Assembly (NCBI RefSeq): GCF_028858535.1
Contig: NZ_JAPMOU010000013.1
Span: 62,001-126,000 of the forward strand
Source of the DNA: Spartinivicinus poritis
GTDB lineage: Bacteria; Pseudomonadota; Gammaproteobacteria; Pseudomonadales; Zooshikellaceae
DNA length: 64,000 nt
Direction: 5' to 3'
Each line of letters starts with the position of its first letter. Position 1 is the first letter of the stretch. Below are positions 56,551 to 64,000 of the stretch, piece after piece. A program made the position numbers and the translations under genes. A model generated the notes under the pieces. The model was not told the DNA's origin, did no database searches, and was given only the letters and a program-made list of their open reading frames with translations.

Positions 56551-57261
56551 TCACTCCCCCATCTTTTTTTTACACTCCCTGACACAGCGGCTAGCAACAG
56601 CATGCTTTGGATACTTATCCAGAAACTGGGTGAATGCGTCGATGGCATGCTGATATTTGCCTAATTCTTGATAAATATGTCCCAAATTAAGGGCTGCACT
56701 GGGGAAGTCATCACTTAACTCCTGTGCTTTTTGATAAGCTTCAATCGCCGCAGGATAGTTCCCATCATTGGTTGCTAACCAACCTAAGTTATACCAAGCT
56801 GCTGGATGTTTTGGCGTAATTTCCAAGCATTTATCCACCATTGCTCTAGAGAGTTTAAAGTGTTTATTATGAGCTGCAGCAGAGGCTCGCTGCAATAATT
56901 CTTCTGTTTCCCACTGCGGTAAAACATCCTCAGCCTGAGCTTTAGCTATTGCCTCATCACTTGAAAGCACACCTTTTTTTTGTTGTTCTTTAAGATCATT
57001 AATAATGACATAAACATAATTCATAAAGCCACAACGACAACGTAAGGCTGCCTTATAATACAGTAGCTCTCCACACGTCCGTTTTGGCCCTATATCGCCC
57101 GTTATATATTGACCTTTCTTATCACAGGCTATACAAAGATGGTTAGCGGTTGACTCTTCTTTTTCAGCATTCGTTGTCGGTCGAAACCCATGGTAAAGAG
57201 ACAAACCTTTACAACCTGTCGCAGTTATACTTTGACTTTCTACAGTATCTTGATTAGCCAC
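56551..57261 (-). CDS. Cys4 (CxxC...CxC) plus TPR protein, copy 1
   Basis: The 236-residue protein begins with GTG, preceded by aaggaaaagaga. The N-terminal part (about 18-90) holds Cys43, Cys46, Cys75 and Cys77 (HLCIACDKKGQ and LRCRCGFMN), arranged like a zinc ribbon. Extra Cys residues are at 17 and 63. Residues of about 125-232 are three tetratricopeptide repeats (HPAAWYNLGWLATNDGNYPAAIEAY; PSAALNLGHIYQELGKYQHAIDAF). No signal peptide is present. A paralogue with the four Cys at identical residue numbers is encoded at 58526 on the other strand. It forms a two-gene unit with the 136-residue gene upstream (25-base spacing). TPRs suggest a protein-binding adaptor. The family is not recognised. 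Confidence 0.75.
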   Translation of the reverse strand: MANQDTVESQSITATGCKGLSLYHGFRPTTNAEKEESTANHLCIACDKKGQYITGDIGPKRTCGELLYYKAALRCRCGFMNYVYVIINDLKEQQKKGVLSSDEAIAKAQAEDVLPQWETEELLQRASAAAHNKHFKLSRAMVDKCLEITPKHPAAWYNLGWLATNDGNYPAAIEAYQKAQELSDDFPSAALNLGHIYQELGKYQHAIDAFTQFLDKYPKHAVASRCVRECKKKMGE

Positions 57262-57286
57262 TCTCTTTTCCTTCTTTATAAATTAT

Positions 57287-57697
57287 TTACTCACTCATTA
57301 ATACTCTATCTCGACTAAACAGCACCTTTAGCCTACCAAACTCAGAATTGAGTTTCTTTTCTATTAGCATGTCATCATTCATTTTTTCACTAACATCTTT
57401 TTTACCAGGCAACTTCACTTTAAGCCCATGACGAGGCTCCAATATCCCATCACCATCACTGTCTCCTGCGCTACTATCAAGCTTGGCTTTTGGTTTTTCT
57501 GGTGGACCATACTCCATACGAATGGGTAATTCTATTTCAACCCGATCTAGATTGTAATGATAGTGACTACCTGACTTTTCCATCAGGCTATTAGCACTTT
57601 TTAAAGTGTTATAAATTGCAAATAGCAACTCATGCAACTCACGCTGTACTTCACTATCACCTTGATCCTCACCTTCAGGGATTTTAGTTTTATCCAT
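57287..57697 (-). CDS. Small unknown protein paired with the Cys4-TPR gene
   Basis: The 136-residue protein has the good ribosome-binding site aggagtatggtATG. It starts with an acidic stretch, then a helix (LHELLFAIYNTLKSANSLM) and a short beta pattern (YNLDRVEIELPIRMEY). An Asp-rich loop (GDSDGDGILEP) and a Lys-rich tail follow. Helix plus alternating hydrophobic strands recalls the trypco2-type small domains of some bacterial conflict systems, but the likeness is weak. It is transcribed with the Cys4-TPR protein. Confidence 0.6.
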   Translation of the reverse strand: MDKTKIPEGEDQGDSEVQRELHELLFAIYNTLKSANSLMEKSGSHYHYNLDRVEIELPIRMEYGPPEKPKAKLDSSAGDSDGDGILEPRHGLKVKLPGKKDVSEKMNDDMLIEKKLNSEFGRLKVLFSRDRVLMSE

Positions 57698-58016
57698 ACC
57701 ATACTCCTAATAAATATTTCACCCAGATTAATAATCAGTTAAATCTTTTTATTACAGTAAGTTACATTTTGATTTCAATTCAACGATAATTAATAAGCTA
57801 CTCGTCATATTCTCTTATCAATATATTTATTATAGCTTGGTGTCTTAGCAAAACATCTTTCCATTTTCAAATACAGTTTATTGATATCCATATAGCTCAC
57901 CAATTATAAAATAGTATAAATTTTATCAGGCTATACCACACCTCCTTTGCTATACATTTCAATGCATGTTTAGAAGGATTTTATAATTTATATTTTTTAA
58001 TCAAGGAGAGTGTAAA
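57698..58016. promoter_or_regulatory. Divergent promoter region between the two small-protein/TPR units
   Basis: These 319 AT-rich bases separate the minus-strand unit (57697 leftward) from the plus-strand 94-residue gene. A perfect -10 hexamer TATAAT lies at 57982-57987, 30 bases before the ATG at 58017, without a clear -35 box. A strong Shine-Dalgarno (caaggagag) follows. No gene is visible in the gap. Confidence 0.45.
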
Positions 58017-58301
58017 ATGGCTAATGCTGCTGAACTATCAAAATATATCGTTGCTTTTGCTGGTGCTGCTAGAACTGCTCAAGCTGCTATGTCTACTGGT
58101 ACCGACCCAATGACTATCGCTGAGTATAAGTTTGAAGTTAATATTACTGCAGACTTTTCAGTTAGTTCTGAAACAGACGTTGCTCTCACTATTTGGCGCC
58201 TAAATATTAAACAAAAGTTATCTCTAGACTATAAAACTCATATGGGTATTAGCGTTACATGTGTGATTAAGCCTGCTGCTACTTTGGTAGAAGCTGGTTA
58301 A
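58017..58301 (+). CDS. Small Ala-rich protein with strong expression signals, unknown function
   Basis: The 94-residue protein has no signal peptide. An N-terminal Ala-rich helix (ELSKYIVAFAGAARTAQAAM) is followed by a beta-rich part (YKFEVNITADFSVSSETDVA and LSLDYKTHMGISVTCVI). It has the best Shine-Dalgarno in the area (caaggagagtgtaaa), a consensus -10 box and its own strong terminator at 58327, so it is probably abundantly expressed. Its position relative to the TPR paralogue at 58526 mirrors that of the 136-residue gene beside the other copy. Both small proteins have a helix followed by hydrophobic strands. The family is not recognised. Confidence 0.7.
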   Translation: MANAAELSKYIVAFAGAARTAQAAMSTGTDPMTIAEYKFEVNITADFSVSSETDVALTIWRLNIKQKLSLDYKTHMGISVTCVIKPAATLVEAG

Positions 58302-58326
58302 TAGATCTGCAACAACCTCTTAGCTT

Positions 58327-58354
58327 GCTGCTAGCCTATGCTAGCAGCTTTTTT
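58327..58354 (+). terminator. Strong rho-independent terminator after the 94-residue gene
   Basis: GCTGCTAGC (58327-58335) pairs perfectly with GCTAGCAGC (58340-58348) around ctat and is followed by six Ts. It ends the transcript of the small Ala-rich protein, so the TPR gene at 58526 must depend on read-through or its own promoter. Confidence 0.88.
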
Positions 58355-58525
58355 ATGCCTATTAATTGTCTGTCATTCTACTATTATATTTTTATCATTT
58401 ATAATTCTTACTATCAATTCTCTTTAGCCTTCTTATTTAAACTAAAATAGGATTAGTATTATTTTTCTAGAAGTTTAAGTTTTATTTAAATGTTGTGACT
58501 TATTGATGTAAGCGGTAATAAAGTT

Positions 58526-59215
58526 ATGGCTAAAGTTGTAGAGTTAACGTCCCGTCAATTAAACCCTTCTAAACGTCCTGGTCTGTCTCTTAAATATGCT
58601 TATCGACCACAAACTAATCAAGAAAGGAATCTTGTCCATACTACACACCCTTGCTTAGCTTGTGGTCGGAAAGGCCATATTATTAATGGCGACTGTGGCC
58701 CAGAGAGAAAAAAAGGAGATATTATCTATTTTCGAGTTGCCTTAATATGCGACTGCAGTTACATGAATTTTGTAAATGTTATTGTAAATGAATTACCTGA
58801 ATATGCAAAAAGAGCCAAGCATCCTATTACAGATGACTTGTTTGATTCTCTACCCGATTGGCGAATAGAGGAGCTCCTTCAGTTATCTGCCGCATCAGGC
58901 CATTTAGGTAATTTTGCCATGGCCAGAAAGTTGATTGACCGCTGCATTCAAATTGCTCCTGATAGTCAAGGAGCCTGGTATAATCTTGGGTGGCTCCATG
59001 TCAATGATGGAGATTATCAACAAGCAATTGAAGCTTATAAAAGGGTTTTAGAACTAGGTAGTGATTTTCCCAGTGCTCTTTTTAACTTAGGTAATATTTA
59101 TAAGGATTTACAATGGTATAATGAAGCTTGTGATGCTTTTAATAAATTTTTAAAGCTTTATCCAAAACATATTCAAGCAAAGAAGAGCTTAAAGGAGTGT
59201 GAAGCAAAAGTTTAG
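58526..59215 (+). CDS. Cys4 (CxxC...CxC) plus TPR protein, copy 2
   Basis: This 229-residue paralogue of the protein at 56551 carries Cys43, Cys46, Cys75 and Cys77 (HPCLACGRKGH and LICDCSYMN) at the same residue numbers as copy 1, plus Cys57. The shared N-terminal block is GLSLKYAYRPQTNQE (copy 1: GLSLYHGFRPTTNAE). Three TPRs follow (about 118-225; QGAWYNLGWLHVNDGDYQQAIEAY and PSALFNLGNIYKDLQWYNEACDAF). Only the four Cys shared by both copies are likely metal ligands. It has no signal peptide, so it is cytoplasmic. A 15-bp bidirectional terminator follows. Confidence 0.75.
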   Translation: MAKVVELTSRQLNPSKRPGLSLKYAYRPQTNQERNLVHTTHPCLACGRKGHIINGDCGPERKKGDIIYFRVALICDCSYMNFVNVIVNELPEYAKRAKHPITDDLFDSLPDWRIEELLQLSAASGHLGNFAMARKLIDRCIQIAPDSQGAWYNLGWLHVNDGDYQQAIEAYKRVLELGSDFPSALFNLGNIYKDLQWYNEACDAFNKFLKLYPKHIQAKKSLKECEAKV

Positions 59216-59230
59216 TTATACTATTGAAAA

Positions 59231-59269
59231 TAATTTTTAGGGTTTGTAAAAAATAAACCCTAAAAATTA
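59231..59269. terminator. Bidirectional terminator between convergent genes
   Basis: TAATTTTTAGGGTTT (59231-59245) and AAACCCTAAAAATTA (59255-59269) form a perfect 15-bp stem with a 9-base loop. The A/T-rich flanks supply a T-tract in either direction. It lies between the TPR gene (plus) and the M29-like gene (minus). Confidence 0.85.
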
Positions 59270-59290
59270 TATAACACCCATTACATGAGT

Positions 59291-60412
59291 TCACTTTATT
59301 AAACCACAACAATCATCTAGCTCCACTCGCTGTTGATCGACGGGAGATTTTAAGTCCTCAGTATATAGATTTTCAGGATGTTTATTTATCGAAGGCCTTA
59401 TATTTTGTAAATCAATGGGGATATGATCACTATCTACCCATATTTCACCGCCTTGACAGATTAAATCTAAGTGAGAAGAGCAACTATATTTAGCAACTTC
59501 AGGTAACTGATTATGATCACCAAACCCTAAGTGAATACCTGGCACTCTTTCGTTTATATGTGAATTAAGCGAAATAGCCTGCTTGATACCGATATTTGTG
59601 CCAAACCCTAGTTCACCAACCAATTTACCATTTTCATTGTTAAAACAATAATTGATTATTTCAGTTACTTGTTTATTTTCACATTGAAAGTCAACCGCTT
59701 GGCCATCTTCGATTGTAACTGATACCGGGTTATTTACTAACCTTGCATCTACATCAGTGAGAATATTTACATTAAACGCAAACTCAGCGACTAACACACC
59801 ATTAATATTATTAGGAAATGTAGCCACTTCTCCTGCAGGTAACATCATAAAGCTATTATCTTTTATTATTCCCCTGTTACTTATCCAACGATATCGATTA
59901 TTATCTAATGTCACCTTTAAACTTGTACCACTTTTAGTTGTTATAACTAGCTCTTTTGCCTTCATTAACTTTTCAAGTATCGTTGTATTTCTTCTCGATA
60001 GAATTTCCGGTGTTACAGCTAATGATTGCGCAAAAAAATCATAACAAGCACTTATCACTCTTATGACACGACATTTTTTTTCATGGCAATTCATTAGGAT
60101 TCTTCTGAAGACATTATTATGTGACATTGTATTTTTTTCAAACGTCATAAATACAATATTGCCTTGTAGATCAGCAGCACTAGGCAGTAAACAGGTTAGC
60201 TCATATAAAAGCGCTTCATCATTCAACGGGTTCATCTTGGCAACATGATGCTTTATTCCTTTTAGCTTTAAAGACTCACTAACCAAAGCGACAGGCTCTA
60301 CACTATCTTCTGTACAAGTCATTATCACTAGATCATCTATGGAAATTTTTGCATAATCATTAATGAGTGATTCAACACCACCACAAACCTGTTGATTTAA
60401 TTGAAAATTCAT
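59291..60412 (-). CDS. M29-aminopeptidase-like protein (COG2309-like)
   Basis: The 373-residue protein shows motifs of the thermophilic/M29 aminopeptidase group: FMMLPAGEVATFPNN (family: LPxGEVxTxP), NGVLVAEFAFN, GELGFGTNIGIKQA, VPGIHLGFGDHNQL and SHLDLICQGGEIWVDS. The N-terminal half (residues about 20-150) is less conserved, and the C-terminus ends with a Cys pair (DDCCGLIK). M29 enzymes use two metal ions bound by Glu, His and Asp. Several likely ligands are present, but I cannot confirm a full set. A 53-residue peptide gene lies upstream on the same strand across a hairpin. The pair recalls a peptide-substrate and peptidase arrangement; this is inference. Confidence 0.7.
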   Translation of the reverse strand: MNFQLNQQVCGGVESLINDYAKISIDDLVIMTCTEDSVEPVALVSESLKLKGIKHHVAKMNPLNDEALLYELTCLLPSAADLQGNIVFMTFEKNTMSHNNVFRRILMNCHEKKCRVIRVISACYDFFAQSLAVTPEILSRRNTTILEKLMKAKELVITTKSGTSLKVTLDNNRYRWISNRGIIKDNSFMMLPAGEVATFPNNINGVLVAEFAFNVNILTDVDARLVNNPVSVTIEDGQAVDFQCENKQVTEIINYCFNNENGKLVGELGFGTNIGIKQAISLNSHINERVPGIHLGFGDHNQLPEVAKYSCSSHLDLICQGGEIWVDSDHIPIDLQNIRPSINKHPENLYTEDLKSPVDQQRVELDDCCGLIK

Positions 60413-60504
60413 TTATTTTCCCATCTATAAAAGAGTAGCTCTAACCCATAAACATTTTTTGTACACTTACAACAGTCACTATATTTATAAGTTCAATAGT
60501 AAGA

Positions 60505-60524
60505 CTCAGGGGGTTATCCCTGAG
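60505..60524 (-). terminator. Hairpin between the 53-residue gene and the M29-like gene (attenuator-like)
   Basis: CTCAGGG (60505-60511) pairs with CCCTGAG (60518-60524) around a 6-base loop. On the minus strand it follows the peptide gene stop by 9 bases, and only a weak T-stretch comes after it. It would therefore allow partial read-through into the downstream gene, as is typical between abundant small peptides and their processing enzymes. Confidence 0.55.
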
Positions 60525-60533
60525 CTTTATTAT

Positions 60534-60695
60534 TTATTGCTTATCCTGGCTTGTTTCCCACGAGATTTTCCAAGTAGGTGCTTTATGTGCATCTTTATTT
60601 AATTCAATTTTTTCTCCTGGTTTCTGTTTTTTACCTTCAATTTCCTTTAAAGAGTTTATTATTTGATTAGTCATTTCTGGGGTTAGTTTTGACAT
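60534..60695 (-). CDS. 53-residue peptide, possible precursor or partner of the M29-like protein
   Basis: The short frame starts with ATG at 60695 after a good ribosome-binding site (taatggagatagaa) and ends with TAA. The peptide starts MSKLTPEMTNQIINSLKEIE, an amphipathic helix. A Lys-rich middle (GKKQKPGEKIELNKDA) follows, and the end is APTWKISWETSQDKQ. The layout of a charged helical leader followed by a short Trp/Ser/Thr-containing tail is compatible with a RiPP precursor, but no known leader motif is present. It could also be a small regulator. It is transcribed toward the M29-like gene. Confidence 0.55.
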   Translation of the reverse strand: MSKLTPEMTNQIINSLKEIEGKKQKPGEKIELNKDAHKAPTWKISWETSQDKQ

Positions 60696-60986
60696 TTCTA
60701 TCTCCATTAACGTAGTTAATTTTGCTTGTAAAGACTATCCAGCCGACTGCCTTCAAATATTAACTAACTATTTCAAGTCCTCACAGGAACTTTCAATACG
60801 ATTTTTAATGGATAAATTAGCTACCAGAATGCATGATTTTGTAACATCTAATTGACAAGTTATCACACATCATCTATACGTTAACATTTAGCTGTACTGA
60901 CATTATTGTAATTACTTCGATATGCAACAAATTATTTACAGCTTATCAGTATATTTACTTGGGTATTAGCTCACCAACCGCTCCTC
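60696..60986. promoter_or_regulatory. Divergent intergenic region with promoters of the peptide gene and the SBP-like gene
   Basis: These 291 AT-rich bases contain no gene. Transcription must start outward in both directions. No clear paired -35/-10 set stands out. Confidence 0.35.
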
Positions 60987-61859
60987 ATGAAACAGTATAT
61001 TTGTTTAGTGATTTGTTTTTTGTATTATTGTGATAGTACTACCCTATTTGCCAAAGAAAAAATACACTGGCAAACCATTCACTGGCCACCCTGGATGATT
61101 CTCGAAGGTAAATATAAAGGGCAGGGTTTTGCTGATCATCTACTGCAAGCAGCCAAGCAAGAGTTAACAGAGTATGAGCAAATTCCAGTTAGGATGAACT
61201 GGGCACGTTTTTGGTTAGTTATCCAACAAGGTAAAAACTACTGTAGCGTGCTGTCAATGAAAAACCCTAGCCGAGAAGAAATAGCCTATTTTTCCGAACC
61301 TGAAGCAATTGTTCTCAATAATGAACTAACGGTTACCAAAGCAACAGCTCAGTTATTAGATAATCCAGTTTCCATCTATATTCGCTCGCTTCTGATAGAT
61401 AATCGATTTCATGGGGGGATTGAAACAAAGCGCTCTTATGGAGTAAAAATCGACCAACTACTGATCAAACATAACCAAAATATTTTGCCTTATGCAACGA
61501 GTGCATCAAGCTTATTATACATGCTAACCCATAAAAGAATTGATTATATTATTGAGTATCCTATTGTTGTCAGCTACTTCACCCGCAATATACAAGAAAC
61601 ATCGTCCCTAACCAGTATTAAAATTAAAGAAATCCCTGAAGTGTTTTATGGTTATCTGACTTGCACTAAAAATGATTGGGGAAAACGTGTCGTGAACCGC
61701 TGGAATCAGGTATTAAGAAAACTAAAACAAACTAAGCAATATCAGCTGTTGATTGAGTCAGGCTACTCAAAACCTGACGATATTAAAACACTTAGAAAAT
61801 ATTATCCTTGTTTTATCAATAACTCACTTGAACAGCAATGTACAACTCTTCACGAATAA
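60987..61859 (+). CDS. Periplasmic solute-binding-protein family 3-like protein
   Basis: The 290-residue protein has a signal peptide (LVICFLYYCDSTTLFA). A type-3 solute-binding fold follows: IHWQTIHWPPWMILEGKYKGQGFADHLLQAA at the N-terminus, NYCSVLSMKNPSREEIAYFSEP in lobe 1, and a terminal QYQLLIESGYS. The aromatic WPPW...G.G.. opening is common in a group of proteobacterial SBP-like proteins without transporter partners. No ABC genes are adjacent, so it may sense or bind a small molecule instead of feeding a transporter. It ends just before a short fragment of the dispersed palindrome arm (cattcgcgaagagtatat). Confidence 0.75.
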   Translation: MKQYICLVICFLYYCDSTTLFAKEKIHWQTIHWPPWMILEGKYKGQGFADHLLQAAKQELTEYEQIPVRMNWARFWLVIQQGKNYCSVLSMKNPSREEIAYFSEPEAIVLNNELTVTKATAQLLDNPVSIYIRSLLIDNRFHGGIETKRSYGVKIDQLLIKHNQNILPYATSASSLLYMLTHKRIDYIIEYPIVVSYFTRNIQETSSLTSIKIKEIPEVFYGYLTCTKNDWGKRVVNRWNQVLRKLKQTKQYQLLIESGYSKPDDIKTLRKYYPCFINNSLEQQCTTLHE

Positions 61860-61882
61860 TCCATCATTCGCGAAGAGTATAT

Positions 61883-63247
61883 TTAGTGTCCGGCTACTGT
61901 CATACTCTCAATCAAAATAGACCCCGTCCGAATATTACCTCGGCAATCTACATCACTGCCTACCGCCACGATCTTGTTAAAGATATCTTTTAAATTACCT
62001 GCAATCGTAACTTCTGAAACGGGGTATTGGATTTCGCCATTTTCAACCCAAAAGCCTGCAGCACCTCTTGAGTAATCTCCTGTTACGATATTAACCCCCT
62101 GCCCCATCAACTCCGTTACCAACAGCCCTTTATCCATCTTTTTAACTAATGCTAATAAGTCTGCTGCGGGCTCAGTTGGATCAATAATTAAATTATGGGC
62201 GCCTCCGGCATTTGCTGTACTTTCCATTTTTAATCGTCTTGAAGAGTAGGTACCCAGCATATAGTTGGCTAATACACCCTCTTTAACAAAATCTTTGTCA
62301 TAAGTGGCTAAGCCATCATTATCAAAAGCAGCACTGCCAATTGCTCTCGTTAATCGAGGTTGTTCATGGATATGGATATTATCTGGGAAAATCTGTTTAC
62401 CTAAATGATCCAGCAAAAATGACGACTGGCGGTATAAACTTGAACCACTGATAGCACTGATAAAATGGGATAACAAGCTGCCAGCCAATTCAGCAGAAAA
62501 TAATACAGGTACTGCCGTAGTAGGTACTTTTTGCGAGCCTAACCGCTTTAAGGTGCGGTCTGCTGCTTTTCTGCCTACATCAACAGCAGCTTCTAACAAT
62601 TGGGCCTCACGGTTAACGGTATACCAGTAATCCCGCTGCATCTCTTCTTTTTCTTGGGCAATTAACACACAGCTAATGCTGTGTCTTGATGATACATAAC
62701 CGCCAATAAACCCATGACTATTGCCATACACCCGACAACCTTGATGGCTCGATACTGATGCCCCTTCAGAATTGGTGATTTTCTTACTCACCTTAAAGGC
62801 AGCGGCCTCTGTTTCTTTAGCAATATCAATTGCCTCTTCAGCATTAATCCCCCAAGGATGGTACAAGTCTAAATCAGGGATATCGGTTGCCATCAATTTA
62901 GGGTCAGCCAAACCCGCATACTGATCTTCTGAAGTGTATTTCGCAATGTTTAGCGCTGCGGTAACTGTTTCTTTAATCGCTTTAGCAGAGCTATCAGAAG
63001 TGCTGGCTGATCCCTTACGCTGCCCAATATACACAGTAATGCCAAACCCACGATCACAGTTAAACTCAACTGTATCTACCTCCCCTTTACGAATACTGGC
63101 AGATAGTCCTGTATCTAAACTTACTCCGACTTCTGCTGCAGAAGCACCCTGTTGTCTTGCTTCTGCCAAAATATCCGACACTAGGTTCTCAAGATGCTGT
63201 TCTTCTACTTTTGGATTAAGCGACTGATTATCACGTTGCAAAGTCAT
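61883..63247 (-). CDS. pmbA: Metalloprotease subunit PmbA/TldE
   Basis: The 454-residue protein matches TldE/PmbA in length and motifs. The N-terminal domain shows AEVGVSLDTGLSASIRKGEVDTVEF and FGITVYIGQRKGSAST. The C-terminal domain shows KEGVLANYMLGTYSSRRLKMESTANAGGAHNL and MTVAGH at the end. With TldD it forms a heterodimeric peptidase that trims unfolded peptides and, in enterobacteria, matures microcin B17 and degrades CcdA. PmbA itself lacks the metal-binding HExxxH, as here. It is divergent from yjgA, the conserved gammaproteobacterial arrangement. Confidence 0.95.
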   Translation of the reverse strand: MTLQRDNQSLNPKVEEQHLENLVSDILAEARQQGASAAEVGVSLDTGLSASIRKGEVDTVEFNCDRGFGITVYIGQRKGSASTSDSSAKAIKETVTAALNIAKYTSEDQYAGLADPKLMATDIPDLDLYHPWGINAEEAIDIAKETEAAAFKVSKKITNSEGASVSSHQGCRVYGNSHGFIGGYVSSRHSISCVLIAQEKEEMQRDYWYTVNREAQLLEAAVDVGRKAADRTLKRLGSQKVPTTAVPVLFSAELAGSLLSHFISAISGSSLYRQSSFLLDHLGKQIFPDNIHIHEQPRLTRAIGSAAFDNDGLATYDKDFVKEGVLANYMLGTYSSRRLKMESTANAGGAHNLIIDPTEPAADLLALVKKMDKGLLVTELMGQGVNIVTGDYSRGAAGFWVENGEIQYPVSEVTIAGNLKDIFNKIVAVGSDVDCRGNIRTGSILIESMTVAGH

Positions 63248-63418
63248 ATATATTCGCTTTTTATAGTTAAAACGGATTTGTCTTGGGCTTACTTTATATG
63301 TGCTAAGTGTATTGTAGCTTGCCCCTCAATGCATACCAAGATAACCGCTCTATATTATCGGGGTATTTAGCGCTACAATTCTTGGTTAGAGATCTAAGCT
63401 GTACAGACTAACAAGATT

Positions 63419-63967
63419 ATGAGTGATAACGAGCAGTTCGATGATGAAGAGCTTGAGTTTAAAAGCAAAACTCAAGTTAAAAAAGAAATGCATGCTTTGC
63501 AGGCCATGGGTGAGCGTCTTATCACTCTACCAGCGAAGGTTTTTGAGCGACTTCCACTAACACCCAGGTTAAGAGAAGCGCTAGAAGAAACCAAGCGCAT
63601 TACTAGCTTTAATGCCCGCAAACGGCACTTTCAATTTATTGGTAAGTTGATGCGGGATCAAGACTTGGAAACCATCCAAAATGTCTTGAACCACTTCGAT
63701 ACCGCAAGTGACGAGTATAATCGTCAATTTCACTTAATGGAGCGTTGGCGTGACCGGTTACTGGCCGAAGGAAATACGGCTCTTGCCGAGTTTGTTGAAG
63801 CCTACCCTGCAGCTGATCGACAACACCTACGGCAGTTGATTCGCAATGCTTTAAAAGAACAGCAGCAAAGTAAACCACCTGCGGGCTCTCGTAAACTGTT
63901 TCGTTACATTCGCGATTTAGCAGAAGAAGCATCTTTTAACAGCAGTGGCAAAGAAAAATCGGAGTAA
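63419..63967 (+). CDS. yjgA: Ribosome-associated protein DarP/YjgA (DUF615)
   Basis: The 182-residue protein is acidic at the N-terminus and shows the DUF615 signature: KTQVKKEMHALQAMGERLITLP, RLREALEETKRITSFNARKRHFQFIGKLMRD, and LRQLIRNALKEQQ near the end. E. coli YjgA (DarP) is a 50S-associated assembly factor. The divergent pairing with pmbA is conserved and supports the call. A half-copy of the 152-bp repeat's terminal motif (gaggagattgtcgcaaaa) follows at the window edge. Confidence 0.93.
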   Translation: MSDNEQFDDEELEFKSKTQVKKEMHALQAMGERLITLPAKVFERLPLTPRLREALEETKRITSFNARKRHFQFIGKLMRDQDLETIQNVLNHFDTASDEYNRQFHLMERWRDRLLAEGNTALAEFVEAYPAADRQHLRQLIRNALKEQQQSKPPAGSRKLFRYIRDLAEEASFNSSGKEKSE

Positions 63968-64000
63968 TTATACCCTCACCCAGAGGAGATTGTCGCAAAA

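Overview
The window reads as chromosomal DNA of a moderately AT-rich, Gram-negative gammaproteobacterium. Housekeeping markers supporting this are pmbA next to yjgA/darP, BaeS/BaeR and Spy-like envelope-stress genes, a YiaD-like OmpA lipoprotein, a DUF3094 protein, a DUF1631 protein and PilZ. The type VI secretion cargo and the very large secreted proteins fit a marine or host-associated lineage such as Oceanospirillales. That placement is inference from gene content, not a database match.

Left third (1-29 kb): a giant secreted protein gene occupies the minus strand from 19491 past the left edge, with 6,497 codons inside the window and no stop. It has a signal peptide, a long array of bacterial Ig-like domains, and then repeating IPT/TIG, LVIVD-propeller and Big_5-like modules. 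Divergent from it lies a 2,137-residue secreted polymorphic-toxin-like protein whose AT-rich C-terminus carries a PD-(D/E)XK nuclease signature. Two candidate immunity genes and two tandem DUF4234-like membrane proteins follow it.

Middle (29-47 kb): this part is mostly core genome. It holds baeS/baeR, a membrane acyltransferase, a Spy-like chaperone, a COG4315 lipoprotein, an ECF sigma/anti-sigma pair, an OmpA lipoprotein, a degenerate receiver protein, an AlkK/DmdB-like acyl-CoA ligase divergent from a thiolase, tRNA-Lys/Pro/Asn, a DUF1631 protein and PilZ. Several families of long imperfect palindromes lie between these genes.

Right third (47-64 kb): an orphan T6SS cargo island runs vgrG, a DUF4123 adaptor and a LysM-containing putative effector. 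It is followed by a secreted FGE-sulfatase-fold protein, an ankyrin-repeat protein, an unknown protein and gene remnants. Next comes a small unfamiliar island at 56.5-60.7 kb. It holds two paralogous Cys4 (CxxC...CxC) plus TPR proteins in divergent orientation, each paired with a small unknown protein. Beside these are an M29-aminopeptidase-like protein and a 53-residue peptide gene separated from it by a hairpin. This island is the best candidate for an undescribed system. The window closes with a solute-binding-like protein, pmbA and yjgA.

All functional calls come from reading motifs. No database search was run.
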